The position numbers and the translations under genes were made by a program. Positions 9,269-18,031 of a stretch of 64,000 bases of DNA are shown piece by piece. This DNA comes from Elusimicrobiales bacterium. Its GTDB lineage: Bacteria > Elusimicrobiota > Elusimicrobia > Elusimicrobiales > UBA9959. Below the pieces are notes generated by a model. The model was not told where the DNA came from, made no database searches, and saw only the letters and a list, made by a program, of their open reading frames with translations. The DNA lies in assembly GCA_026416895.1 (NCBI GenBank), contig JAOAEH010000029.1:1-64000 (forward strand). The letters are read 5' to 3'. Positions within the stretch are counted from its first letter, which is position 1; every line of letters begins with the position of its first letter.

Positions 9269-10356
9269 ATAAAACTTTTGTAAACTCCCTCCAATATTAA
9301 TCTCCAACCATCAACCATAACAAATATCAAAATTTTAACTGGAACAGATATCATAGCAGGAGGTAACATAATCATCCCCATAGACATAAGTATTGAAGAT
9401 ATCAATAAATCTATCACAACAAAAGGTATGTATATCATAACTCCTATTTTAAAAGCTTTTTTAATTTCACTACATACAAAAGCAGGAATTAAAACTGAAA
9501 AAGGAACGGTTTGTGAATCTTTTATTTTTGATATTTCTATAAAAGTTTTTAACTCTTTTTCACCTGTATGTTTAATTAAAAAGGGAGTTATTATTTTTTT
9601 GCTTTCTTCAATCATTTGAGAATGTCTTATTTTTCCTTCTATATATGGTTTAAATACTTTTTCTGATAATAAATCTATTTCCTCCCTCATTATAAAAAAT
9701 GACATAAATATACTCAATGCTGTAATTATCTGGTTTGATGGAACCGACGGTAATCCTATAGCATGTCTTAGTATTGAAAGGGAAATAACAATCCTGGTGA
9801 ATGGAGTTAGCATCAAAATTAAAGCAGGTGAAATAGCAAGCAAACTTATCAAAATAAATATATGTAGAAAGGAAGAGTTAGATGATATACTTTGTTCAAA
9901 ATTATAAGCAAAACAATTTTCTAAACTAAATACAATCAAAAATATTAAAATTAAACTTATTCCTATATACTTTGAGTTCATAATTTCTTTCAAATATTTA
10001 TCTACATTGTAATTTATTATTTTGTCATTTTTTCTTATTTTACTTTTATTTTTTTCAACTAAAAAGGAATGATTTAATGAACTAAATATCAAATATTCAT
10101 TTTCTTTAAATTCAACCAAGATAAGTTTTGAATTTTTATCAATATTTAAAATTGATTTTAATTTTATCTCTTGTTTCTTCTTCAAAATATCAAGCTGGTT
10201 TTTAAAAATTTTTTTATAAATTATAAAAATCCCAATTATTAGCAAAAATATATTAAAATAAATATTAAATTCTTTTTTAAACACTACAAACTCATTCAAA
10301 AATAAGATTAAACTTATTAAAGTAAAAATTGAAAAAAACAGAAAAACTTTTTTCAT
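9265..10356 (-). CDS. fliP: FliO-FliP fusion, flagellar export gate
   Basis: Residues from about 145 onward are FliP: a signal-like hydrophobic segment (YIGISLILIFLIVFSLENCFA), then LLAISPALILMLTPFTRIVI, SLSILRHAIGLP and the C-terminal IPFVVIDLLISSILMSMGM. FliP normally begins near that segment and is about 250 residues. Here about 140 residues precede it: two hydrophobic stretches (2-22, 32-46) and a small beta domain (LILVEFKENEYLIFSS) typical of FliO, the gate assembly factor. No separate fliO lies nearby, which supports a fusion. The start is ATG 10356, which overlaps the fliN stop as ATGA; a TTG at 10374 is in frame but less likely. Confidence 0.9.
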   Translation of the reverse strand: MKKVFLFFSIFTLISLILFLNEFVVFKKEFNIYFNIFLLIIGIFIIYKKIFKNQLDILKKKQEIKLKSILNIDKNSKLILVEFKENEYLIFSSLNHSFLVEKNKSKIRKNDKIINYNVDKYLKEIMNSKYIGISLILIFLIVFSLENCFAYNFEQSISSNSSFLHIFILISLLAISPALILMLTPFTRIVISLSILRHAIGLPSVPSNQIITALSIFMSFFIMREEIDLLSEKVFKPYIEGKIRHSQMIEESKKIITPFLIKHTGEKELKTFIEISKIKDSQTVPFSVLIPAFVCSEIKKAFKIGVMIYIPFVVIDLLISSILMSMGMIMLPPAMISVPVKILIFVMVDGWRLILEGVYKSFI

Positions 10357-10658
10357 TTTTTTTCTTCCTTCCAAGATAAAACTCTAACTCCAATTGTATC
10401 ATCTAACATCACAATTTCTCCTTTCCCAACTTCTTTTCCATTAGCATATATAGTCAATGGATCTTGAGGAGATTTGTTTAGATTTATAACAGAACCAACT
10501 TCTAAATTTAAAAGTTCTTTAAAAATTATGTTTATTTTAGTTATTTCAATAGATATTTCAACAGGTATATCCATTATAAATGATTCGCTTATTTTTGAGT
10601 TCTTACTAGTATCAGGAGTTTTGTTGAACTCATTTATACTATTTAACATTTCGTTCAT
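10353..10658 (-). CDS. fliN: Flagellar motor switch protein FliN
   Basis: FliN builds the lower C-ring. This 101-residue form has a short variable N terminus followed by a SpoA/surface-presentation domain (about 28-96): IMDIPVEISIEI, LLNLEVGSVINL, PLTIYANGKEVGKGEIVML and the final GVRVLSW. The start at ATG 10658 is supported by AAGGAGG placed six bases upstream, which itself overlaps the stop of the preceding fliM-like gene. It lies between fliM-like and fliOP, the standard position. Confidence 0.95.
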   Translation of the reverse strand: MNEMLNSINEFNKTPDTSKNSKISESFIMDIPVEISIEITKINIIFKELLNLEVGSVINLNKSPQDPLTIYANGKEVGKGEIVMLDDTIGVRVLSWKEEKK

Positions 10659-10667
10659 TTCGCCTCC

Positions 10668-11444
10668 TTACTCAACTTCAGTCACTTTAATAGCTAATTT
10701 ATTATTATGAATTCCGATCCTTCCTTTTATACACTTTTTATTTTCAAAAAAAATCCATACTAAAGAAGGGTCTTCTTTATCTAAGATTATTAAGTCATTA
10801 TTTTTAATCTTAGAATAGTCCAATAACGATAAATATTTTTTACCTAATATTATTGAAGCTTTGGTAGTAATATTAGTGAAGTCATATTTTTCACAAATGA
10901 TTTTTTTTGAAAGAATATTTGACAGATCAACTCTAGATAAGTTATCTCTTGCAATTTGTTGTGGTATTAAAAAATCAAAGTAAAACTCCAAATTATCTAG
11001 ACACAACGCATATTTTATATAACATACCTCTATATCTTCTTCAAAAATATCCTTTATACTATCTGATGTCTTTAATAAACAATCACTTAAATTAATATAT
11101 TTACCAAAGAGATCTATAAAACTTTCAAATATAGGAACAGCAAATTTATTTAAAAAAACTATTTTGTTTATTTGAGAAATGTATTCAGTTTCTTCATTTG
11201 TTATATTTTTTATCAACACTTTAATTAAATCTATATCCCAAGCAATAGCTACAAAATTATCATCTAATTTAGTATATGTTATAAACCTATCTAAATTTTG
11301 ATGTATTTTATTTATCCCTACTTCTTTTAGATGAACATTTACCTTTGTTTTCAGATGCTGCGATAAAAATTTTAATATATTTTTTTGCAGTTGTACAGAG
11401 ATGATTTTTGTTATTTTCAAGAATAAATTATTGTTTTTATTCAT
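10668..11444 (-). CDS. fliM: Divergent, N-terminally short FliM-like motor switch protein
   Basis: About 258 residues. Position between flhF and fliN and the two-part fold point to FliM. The first helix (LFLKITKIISVQLQKNILKF) aligns with the start of the FliM middle domain, followed by VNVHLKEVGI, FVAIAWDIDLIKVLI and YFDFLIPQQI. The C-terminal 60 residues form a SpoA domain (NDLIILDKEDPSLVWIFFENK, ending AIKVTEVE). The usual N-terminal segment with the CheY-P-binding EIDALL motif and the YDFKRPD linker is absent, which explains the short length (typical 330). I chose ATG 11444, which overlaps the flhF stop; ATGs at 11456 and 11465 are possible but restore no motif. Divergence is high, so identity is likely rather than certain. 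Confidence 0.75.
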   Translation of the reverse strand: MNKNNNLFLKITKIISVQLQKNILKFLSQHLKTKVNVHLKEVGINKIHQNLDRFITYTKLDDNFVAIAWDIDLIKVLIKNITNEETEYISQINKIVFLNKFAVPIFESFIDLFGKYINLSDCLLKTSDSIKDIFEEDIEVCYIKYALCLDNLEFYFDFLIPQQIARDNLSRVDLSNILSKKIICEKYDFTNITTKASIILGKKYLSLLDYSKIKNNDLIILDKEDPSLVWIFFENKKCIKGRIGIHNNKLAIKVTEVE

Positions 11445-12312
11445 TTTTACTACCATATAACTCACTTATGAAAATATCAATATATTTTTCTTTTTGAAAA
11501 CTTTCAAATATTATCTTTTTTGATTTTTTTGATGTAAATCCCAATAAAAAACCTGGAATTTTCTTAGAAGTTTCAAAAACGACTAATTTAGATAATACTT
11601 CATCGATTTTTGTTATGACTTTAATCAAATATCTTACATCAACAAATAATTTATTCCACTCATGAGATGATGGATATTTAGCTGCTTCAAAACATACTAT
11701 TAACCCTAACTCATTTTCCCTTTTTATAATCTCAATTAGTTTATATATTTCTGATAGGTTTATTGAGTTTAATTCTACAAATAGAATTTCATTGTTTTTT
11801 ACCTTTGGTATAGTTAGTTTTTTTGTAGTGATATACTTTGTTTCTTTAGACTTTAAATTTGATATATAACTTTTAATAAATGCTGTTTTTCCACTGTTTT
11901 TTGGTCCTACTACATAATAGATATTCTTTTCTAGTTTTGATATCTCTAAAAAATTCCTCTCAAAATACTGAAAAATATCATTTATGTCATTAGATATTGA
12001 TGCAATCTCATATGCGAAATCAACTGATATATCTTTTTTTAAAAATTTTATTAAATCATTCTTAAGCTGATTTTTCTCTTTTAATTCTTCTATTGACTTT
12101 GATAGAATTAAAATTTTACTTTGTATCTCATTTAATATATTCAAATTTTCTTGCTTTTTCTGAGCAATTATTTGAATTTTTTCTTTTCCCAAACCTAAAA
12201 ATGGTCTAACTTTCCTAGTTCCAATTATTTTAGCGTCAGCTCCTAAAGTTTCCTTTACAAGTCTTAACGCATCAACTATATTGTATGCTTCAAAAGTACA
12301 TATTTCAGACAT
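11437..12312 (-). CDS. flhF: FlhF-like flagellar SRP-type GTPase with eroded G domain
   Basis: FlhF directs polar flagellum placement with a signal-recognition-particle-type GTPase. The N-terminal B domain (1-50) is well conserved: TFEAYNIVDALRLVKETLGADAK, then IIGTRKVR. A coiled linker (55-95) and an NG-like domain follow. The P-loop is kept as GPKNSGKT (136-143) and TKIDE is recognisable. The DTAGR motif is replaced by VELNS and the DTYR motif is not visible. At 291 residues it is much shorter than usual (380-430). No flhG/minD lies alongside. It may bind nucleotide without normal hydrolysis. It overlaps flhA and the fliM-like gene by 8 bases each. Confidence 0.82.
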   Translation of the reverse strand: MSEICTFEAYNIVDALRLVKETLGADAKIIGTRKVRPFLGLGKEKIQIIAQKKQENLNILNEIQSKILILSKSIEELKEKNQLKNDLIKFLKKDISVDFAYEIASISNDINDIFQYFERNFLEISKLEKNIYYVVGPKNSGKTAFIKSYISNLKSKETKYITTKKLTIPKVKNNEILFVELNSINLSEIYKLIEIIKRENELGLIVCFEAAKYPSSHEWNKLFVDVRYLIKVITKIDEVLSKLVVFETSKKIPGFLLGFTSKKSKKIIFESFQKEKYIDIFISELYGSKNE

Positions 12313-14341
12313 CTATTTGCTCCAAAACCTTTATTTTAACATCAGAGCTTATTTCATCATAAGACATAAAACAAACACTAGATAAAACTTTCTCAAACAT
12401 TTTTTTAACAGCATATCTTATTGATGATGAACATGCAATAACAACAGGCTCAGGAAGTCTGTCTTTTGCTACCTCAGCTATTTTATCAGCAATTTTAGTT
12501 ATCTCAGAAGGAGACAAGGAAATAAAATATCCTTGCTCAGTTTTCTTTACATTTGAAGATATTATTTCTTCAAGTTTGGGTGAAAAGGTATATATTTCAA
12601 GAATACCTTCTGTATTTAGATTTTTTTCAGTTATATATCTAGCTAATACTTTACGTGCTGCTTCAGATAAAGATATTGGATCTTTTGAAATCTTTGACTG
12701 ATCACAAAAAGCTTCTAAAATGAATCTTATATTTTTCAAAGGAATATTTTCTCTTAATAGATTTTGAAGAGCTCTATGAACTTCACCTATAGATAAAACA
12801 GATGGTATTGTATCGTCTATAGTACCTGGGTATTTCTTTTTTACTTCATCAACTATTTCAGAAACTGTTTGTCGTGTTAAAAGTTCATATGAATATTTCT
12901 TTAAAATTTCACTTAAATGTGTTATTATTATTGACTGAGGAGAAACCACAGTGTAACCATTCTTTTCAAAAATAAATTTTTCATCTTTTTTTATCCAAAT
13001 TGAAGGTAGCATAAAAACTGGATCTAAACTATCTTCTTTTCTCCCCTCAACCATTTTAGCATTACCTGCATTTATAGCAAGAAGGGAAGATGGTTGTATT
13101 ATTCCTTTTGCCAATTCAATACCAAATATTTTTATTGAATAGGAATTGGTAGATATCAAGTGAGACTCTTTAAGAACTATATAAGGTATTTTAAAGCCTA
13201 ATTCTTTTGAAATATTTTTCCTAAGATTTTCAATTTTTGTATATAAATTCTCTTCACCTTCATTAGCAATTCCTATTAAACCTAATCCAATTTCTAATAA
13301 TATCACATCTTCTTCGAGTGGTTCAAAAATCTGATTTTTTGATTCTTTATTTTCCTCTTCTATTTCTTTATTTTTTCCTCCATTAATATACAAAGATACA
13401 AAGACCATAATTAAAGAAAAGGTAATAAGAACAATTTTAGGAGTTGATGGTATAAAAATCATGAAAAATGAAACAATAGCTGCTATCCATAAAACCTCTT
13501 TTTTTATAAAAATCTGCGAAGCAACTTCTGTTGCCAAATCAGCTCCAGAGGTTGCTCTGGTTACCAAAATACCTGCAGCAACAGATGTTAAAAGAGAAGA
13601 AATTTGTGTTAGAAGTCCAACACCTATAGCAATGGTAGCATATTTTTCAAATGATTCATAAACTCCAAGTCCATATTTTATAACTCCAAGTAAGGTACCA
13701 CCTATAAAAATTATAATTATTACGATTATTGAAGCTATAGTATCACCTCTTACAAATTTTGAAGCACCATCCATAGAACCATAAAAATCAGCTTCTTCTT
13801 CTATTATCTTTCTTCTTCTTTTTGCTTCTTCTTCTGTTATTAAACCTGCATTTAAATCTGCATCAATCGACATTTGCTTGCCTGGCATAGCATCTAATGT
13901 AAATCTTGCGCTAACTTCAGATATCCTTGTTATACCTCCTATGATCACTAAATACTGAATTGTTATGATTATTGCAAAAACTACAATACCAATTATAGCA
14001 TTATCTCCCAAAAACATATTTCCAATTGATTCAACTATTTTTCCACAACTTCCATCCATAAGAATTCTTTTTGTTGCAACTACAGTTATTATCAATCTTC
14101 CGAAAGATGAAATAAGCAAAATAGTTGGAAATGAAGAAAAATCCATCGATTGACTTATTATAAATGAAATAAAAAATACGGTTATAGAAAAAGCTATAAT
14201 ACTAATAAAAAGCATATCTATTATTAAATTTGGAATTGGAATAATTAACAAGAAAACCACAAAAATTATTACAAAAGCTGTTAATAGTTCTGAAAATTTG
14301 ATATTGCTAAAATTAATAATTTCTTTAATTTTGTTTATCAT
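12305..14341 (-). CDS. flhA: Flagellar export gate protein FlhA
   Basis: FlhA is the largest export-gate subunit; its cytosolic ring docks chaperone-substrate complexes. The 678 residues have about eight hydrophobic helices in the first 320, including the FHIPEP-loop signature (MPGKQMSIDADLNAGLITEE, then ADFYGSMDGASKFVRGD), and a cytosolic domain with PSVLSIGEVHRALQNLL and EPVVIACSSSIRYAVKKM. Length is normal. The ATG at 14341 lies inside the motB 3' end (17-base overlap). All key features look intact. Confidence 0.97.
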   Translation of the reverse strand: MINKIKEIINFSNIKFSELLTAFVIIFVVFLLIIPIPNLIIDMLFISIIAFSITVFFISFIISQSMDFSSFPTILLISSFGRLIITVVATKRILMDGSCGKIVESIGNMFLGDNAIIGIVVFAIIITIQYLVIIGGITRISEVSARFTLDAMPGKQMSIDADLNAGLITEEEAKRRRKIIEEEADFYGSMDGASKFVRGDTIASIIVIIIIFIGGTLLGVIKYGLGVYESFEKYATIAIGVGLLTQISSLLTSVAAGILVTRATSGADLATEVASQIFIKKEVLWIAAIVSFFMIFIPSTPKIVLITFSLIMVFVSLYINGGKNKEIEEENKESKNQIFEPLEEDVILLEIGLGLIGIANEGEENLYTKIENLRKNISKELGFKIPYIVLKESHLISTNSYSIKIFGIELAKGIIQPSSLLAINAGNAKMVEGRKEDSLDPVFMLPSIWIKKDEKFIFEKNGYTVVSPQSIIITHLSEILKKYSYELLTRQTVSEIVDEVKKKYPGTIDDTIPSVLSIGEVHRALQNLLRENIPLKNIRFILEAFCDQSKISKDPISLSEAARKVLARYITEKNLNTEGILEIYTFSPKLEEIISSNVKKTEQGYFISLSPSEITKIADKIAEVAKDRLPEPVVIACSSSIRYAVKKMFEKVLSSVCFMSYDEISSDVKIKVLEQIDV

Positions 14342-15071
14342 CTTTATTTTGTTTTTTCTCTTCTTTCAATATAATTATCTCAACCCTTCTATTTCTTCTT
14401 CTACCTTCATCTGTTTTGTTATCTGAAACAGGGTTGGTATCCGCTAAACTACCAGATACAAATCTTTTTAAATCAATATTTTCATTAAAAATCAAAAACT
14501 CAGATGTTTTTTCAGCTCTTCTCATCCCTAAATGCCAATTTGATGGGAATAAACTATTTTTTATTGGTACATTATCAGTATGTCCTAAAATTTTTATTTT
14601 ATTTTTTACTTTTTTTAAATAAGGAGAAATCTTTTTTAAAGTTTCTATACCTTCATTTTTCAATTCAGCCTTTCCTGTATCAAACAGCACTCTTTCTTCC
14701 ATATCTATTATCAACCCTTCTTCACTCATTCTAGCTGTGATACCACTACCTTTAGCCTCATTTTTCTCTATTTCCTCTCTTAATTTTTCTAGTCCTTTTT
14801 CATCACATAATTCATTTTCTTTTTCACCAGATGATTCTTTTCCTATTATCAAACTAAATTCTTTGTTATTACCATACAATTTTTCTTCTTTATCAGGATT
14901 TAAAACTTTAACCATTGCTCTCATTGCCTTTTTAAACTTTTCAGTATCTTGTTGAGCAGTTGAATATAAAACTACAAAAAGTCCTAGTAATAATGTAATC
15001 AAATCAGCATATGTTAGAAGCCATCTTTCAGAATTTTCATGTTCCTCTTCATGATGTTTCTTTTTAATCAT
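14325..15071 (-). CDS. motB: Flagellar stator protein MotB
   Basis: MotB anchors the proton- or sodium-driven stator to peptidoglycan. A basic start (IKKKHHEEEHENSERW) precedes one membrane helix with the ion-binding Asp23 in YADLITLLLGLFVVLYS. The plug region follows, then an OmpA-type peptidoglycan-binding domain (about 125-235) with VLFDTGKAEL, ILGHTDNVPI and RRAEKTSEFL. Length (248) is usual. Its ATG overlaps the motA stop as ATGA. The coupling ion cannot be decided with confidence. Confidence 0.96.
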   Translation of the reverse strand: MIKKKHHEEEHENSERWLLTYADLITLLLGLFVVLYSTAQQDTEKFKKAMRAMVKVLNPDKEEKLYGNNKEFSLIIGKESSGEKENELCDEKGLEKLREEIEKNEAKGSGITARMSEEGLIIDMEERVLFDTGKAELKNEGIETLKKISPYLKKVKNKIKILGHTDNVPIKNSLFPSNWHLGMRRAEKTSEFLIFNENIDLKRFVSGSLADTNPVSDNKTDEGRRRNRRVEIIILKEEKKQNKDDKQN

Positions 15072-15868
15072 ACTTTTAATGCCTCTTTTTTAACTGATTT
15101 TGAAGGAGAAAAATCTTGTTTTGATATAGGTAGCATAGATGTAAGTTTTTGCCTAAGAACTCTAGGAGAAAAACCATTTTCAATTGCCATAATACCCTCA
15201 ATAACTATTGAATATATCAACATTTCTTCTTGATGTTTGTTTTTAAGTTTATCTCCTATTGGTAAAAAAAATATATTAGCCATTAATACTCCCCAATATG
15301 TAGCAATAAAAGCTGCAGCAATTGAATGGACAAGTTTTTCAGGGTCTCCTCCTGCATGTGAAAAAGTACTAATTAATCCCATTACGGTACCAATAACACC
15401 CATAGTTGGAGAATACCCACCCATTTTTGTAAAAATTCCTGCTCCAAAAGAATGTCTTTGACTCATATATTCCAACTCCATATCTGCTATTTCTTTTATA
15501 AGAGAAGGTTCTGTACCATTAATAAACATCTTCATGTATTTTTGTGCTATAGGCAAAGATAATTTTGAAACATCTTGTTGGAGAGATAATAATCCTTCTC
15601 TGCGAGCTTTTTCACATGCTATTACTAAATCATTTATTACTTTTTCTGGTTCAATTTTAGATTCAAAAATTGCTTTCAATGCAACCTTCCAAGCATCTAA
15701 AAACTTTTTGAAAGGGGTTCCGATCATTGTAGCTGATATGGTTCCACCAAATATAATTAACATAGCAGGACCTTGTATAAGTGAGGAGACATTTCCACCT
15801 TCCCATAAAAAAGAACCTATTATACTACCTATAGCAAGCACAAGACCTACTATAAGCCCAAGATCCAT
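15068..15868 (-). CDS. motA: Flagellar stator protein MotA
   Basis: MotA forms the pentameric ion-channel ring of the stator. The 266-residue protein starts MDLGLIVGLVLAIGSI, has four membrane helices (about 2-22, 33-50, 160-185, 195-215) and the cytosolic loop with RREGLLSLQ that contacts FliG. The conserved PTMGVIGTVMGLI and AFIATYWGVLMAN segments are present. I chose ATG 15868 because GGAGG precedes it by five bases; an in-frame longer version from 15913 would begin inside the promoter. It is the first gene of the motA-to-flhB operon. Confidence 0.96.
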   Translation of the reverse strand: MDLGLIVGLVLAIGSIIGSFLWEGGNVSSLIQGPAMLIIFGGTISATMIGTPFKKFLDAWKVALKAIFESKIEPEKVINDLVIACEKARREGLLSLQQDVSKLSLPIAQKYMKMFINGTEPSLIKEIADMELEYMSQRHSFGAGIFTKMGGYSPTMGVIGTVMGLISTFSHAGGDPEKLVHSIAAAFIATYWGVLMANIFFLPIGDKLKNKHQEEMLIYSIVIEGIMAIENGFSPRVLRQKLTSMLPISKQDFSPSKSVKKEALKV

Positions 15869-15884
15869 TTTATCCTCCAAATAA

Positions 15885-15913
15885 AATATATAAAAATTAT
15901 TAAACTTTGTCAA
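15885..15913 (-). promoter_or_regulatory. Housekeeping-type promoter of motA-motB-flhA-...-flhB
   Basis: On the - strand TTGACA (15908-15913) and TATATT (15885-15890) are 17 bases apart, a near-consensus sigma-70 pair. Transcription would start about 10 bases before the motA ATG, leaving room for little more than the ribosome site. AT-rich repeats (TTATTAAA) lie just upstream. The same layout recurs before flgB and flgF operons. Confidence 0.72.
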
Positions 15914-15941
15914 GTATTTAAAATTATTAAAGTTATTAAAA

Positions 15942-16901
15942 TTATTTTTCTATATATCTAAAAACAAACGAAAAACCTTCCTCTTCATGGTTTATGAATT
16001 TCTCTATTAGGAATGTTTTGTTAGATTTAAGATTTTTAATCGAATTTGAAAGTTCAGCTATTGCTTCTTTTTGAGTATTAAAAATCCGTTTTGAATAATA
16101 TGTATTTATTTCCGTCTTTTTGTTTGTTCTATAAATCCAGTCTATGAAAAAAGTAAAATTTCCATTCTCTTCATAAGTATCAAAATAAAAAATATCTAAT
16201 CCTGCACCTTCAAATGAATTTACTGCTTTGATAGCAGCTTTGTAAGCATCAGAATATCTATCATATAAAAATCCAAAGTATCTTTTTATTTCAAATTTTT
16301 TAATCATTTTTTCATGTAAACAGACAGGATAATCTATGTAAATATATTCTTTCTCTTCATCTTCTTCTATTAAAAAATAAGGTCTGTTAGTATTAATAAA
16401 TTTATTTTTAATAGATGTTTTTATTTTTTCTATTCTAAAACTATCATATATAGGCATCTTATATGTTTTGTGCTCTACATCTTTTAAGCAACCATGACCT
16501 ATATATGGAAATAAATATGAGATTTTAATTTTCTTAGAATACCTATCATTTTGCATTGTTAACAAATCTATATTTTTCAATTTTAAACTCTTCATGACAT
16601 CTTTTTCTAATCTATTAGAATAATCTATTTCATAATCTTTAATTTCAAAATACTGACATTTTTTTGATGGTTTATAATCTAATTCAAAGTAATAATTGCC
16701 ATTTTCAGATTCATTAATTAGTATAGATATCACTTTAAAATTAGAATTTTTAAAAGATTTTTCCAAGTCCATTATCTTTTTCCTTACTTCAGATATTTGA
16801 CTGAAAAATTCATGAGATGTGTAAGTTTTTATATTATTAATCTTATTGCTACATTCATTTTCGTCAACTAAAAATAATATGTTTAAAATTAAAAATAACA
16901 T
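15942..16901 (-). CDS. Exported five-repeat protein, unknown function
   Basis: I do not recognise a family. A short hydrophobic N terminus (LFLILNILFLV) suggests export. The rest consists of five tandem modules of about 55-60 residues (roughly 22-80, 84-137, 143-194, 201-258, 262-319). Each has a strand, an amphipathic helix, and a beta hairpin with pattern FLI...(E)G.F.F..DY. Examples are NGNYYFELDYK, EKEYIYIDYP, NGNFTFFIDW and EEGFSFVFRYIE. Cysteines 82, 138 and 194 fall at the same place in successive repeats, exactly 56 residues apart, with another at 17, which would suit disulfides in the periplasm. It lies two bases after the porin gene and just before the motA promoter. An envelope role is inferred from this context only. 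Confidence 0.6.
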   Translation of the reverse strand: MLFLILNILFLVDENECSNKINNIKTYTSHEFFSQISEVRKKIMDLEKSFKNSNFKVISILINESENGNYYFELDYKPSKKCQYFEIKDYEIDYSNRLEKDVMKSLKLKNIDLLTMQNDRYSKKIKISYLFPYIGHGCLKDVEHKTYKMPIYDSFRIEKIKTSIKNKFINTNRPYFLIEEDEEKEYIYIDYPVCLHEKMIKKFEIKRYFGFLYDRYSDAYKAAIKAVNSFEGAGLDIFYFDTYEENGNFTFFIDWIYRTNKKTEINTYYSKRIFNTQKEAIAELSNSIKNLKSNKTFLIEKFINHEEEGFSFVFRYIEK

Positions 16902-16903
16902 AT

Positions 16904-18022
16904 TTAAAATTTAAAATTTGTATCAAAGATAAAAACTTTTTCATTTTTCTGATTTTTATTGTTTGGTTTTGAGTATATATAATAAGGAATTAATGAAATA
17001 TTTTTTGTTAAGTTTAGTGTTATCAAAATTCTTGATGATTTAATACCAGTAGAACCACCATAATTTGATATATCTGGTAAAATATCTAAAAAAGAATCAT
17101 TTTCAAGTTTTCTATAACTAAAAGCAAATGATAAAAATTTAAAATCATTTTTCTTTTTAGAAAGTTCAAAACCATAGATTATAAAATCAGAATTTTTTGA
17201 TATTGTTATGTTTTTGCCAATATTAGCATAATAAATAAACGACATAAGATTTGAAATTGGTATTTCCATTTTAATATCAGTTGCTAAAATATTATAATCG
17301 TATTTATATTTTGAATTTACTTCAGAGTTAGAAAGTATATATGGACTTTGAGGCCTTGATATAAAGGTAGAAGTAGAGGTGTTTTTTATATACATAAAAT
17401 CATAATATGTTAATGCAAACTTAGTATATTTAAAATCTAAACCAAATTGAACTATATTAAGTTTAGGATCTTTATCAGTAATAGAAAATTCTTGCATTAA
17501 TAGAGGATTATATATAAACCATATATTTTTATTTTTAAGTTCAAAAGATGCTCCTTCAAATGTTATATCACTATCAATTAAAGAACTATTAGATGCCCAT
17601 ATATTGTTTTGAAATTTACCAATTACAAAATTGAAATTTTTTTTATTAAACATTAAATTTGCTAAACTTAAATTTATATTTTTATTAGCAAAACCTCCTG
17701 TTAAACTCTCAAAATTACTCCTTGGCTTAGACTTATCTCCAGTTGCAAAGCCAATTGTTAATTTTAAATTTTTATCTATGTTTTTTGATAGCTCAAGCTT
17801 TGTTTGAATCAAAAAAATATCTCTGTGAATTTGATAAATATTTTGTTGTCTAAAATATCTAAAAGTAAAAAGACCTTTTGTCTCTAAATCTTTTTTTTCT
17901 TCTTTATTTAAATAACTTTCATATTCATCCTTGTTGATTATACCTTTTTCTATAAGAAAATTTTTTAAACTATCATTAGCATTTGAGTTCAAACTAATTA
18001 AAATTAAAAGTATTTTTATCAT
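16904..18022 (-). CDS. Putative outer-membrane beta-barrel porin
   Basis: A 372-residue protein with a short signal peptide (IKILLILISLNSNA). An acidic/Lys-rich segment (LIEKGIINKDEYESYL, about 22-46) resembles the N-terminal helical region of 'putative porin' families. From about residue 50 it shows alternating hydrophobic/polar strands, such as GLFTFRYFRQQ, LKLTIGFATGDKS and SLIPYYIYSK, and ends with Phe (FDTNFKF), the usual terminal signal for barrel assembly. GGGGG just upstream of the ATG is a good ribosome site. It follows cheB by nine bases and is presumably co-transcribed with the chemotaxis genes. Substrate unknown. Confidence 0.75.
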   Translation of the reverse strand: MIKILLILISLNSNANDSLKNFLIEKGIINKDEYESYLNKEEKKDLETKGLFTFRYFRQQNIYQIHRDIFLIQTKLELSKNIDKNLKLTIGFATGDKSKPRSNFESLTGGFANKNINLSLANLMFNKKNFNFVIGKFQNNIWASNSSLIDSDITFEGASFELKNKNIWFIYNPLLMQEFSITDKDPKLNIVQFGLDFKYTKFALTYYDFMYIKNTSTSTFISRPQSPYILSNSEVNSKYKYDYNILATDIKMEIPISNLMSFIYYANIGKNITISKNSDFIIYGFELSKKKNDFKFLSFAFSYRKLENDSFLDILPDISNYGGSTGIKSSRILITLNLTKNISLIPYYIYSKPNNKNQKNEKVFIFDTNFKF

Positions 18023-18031
18023 AAAACCCCC

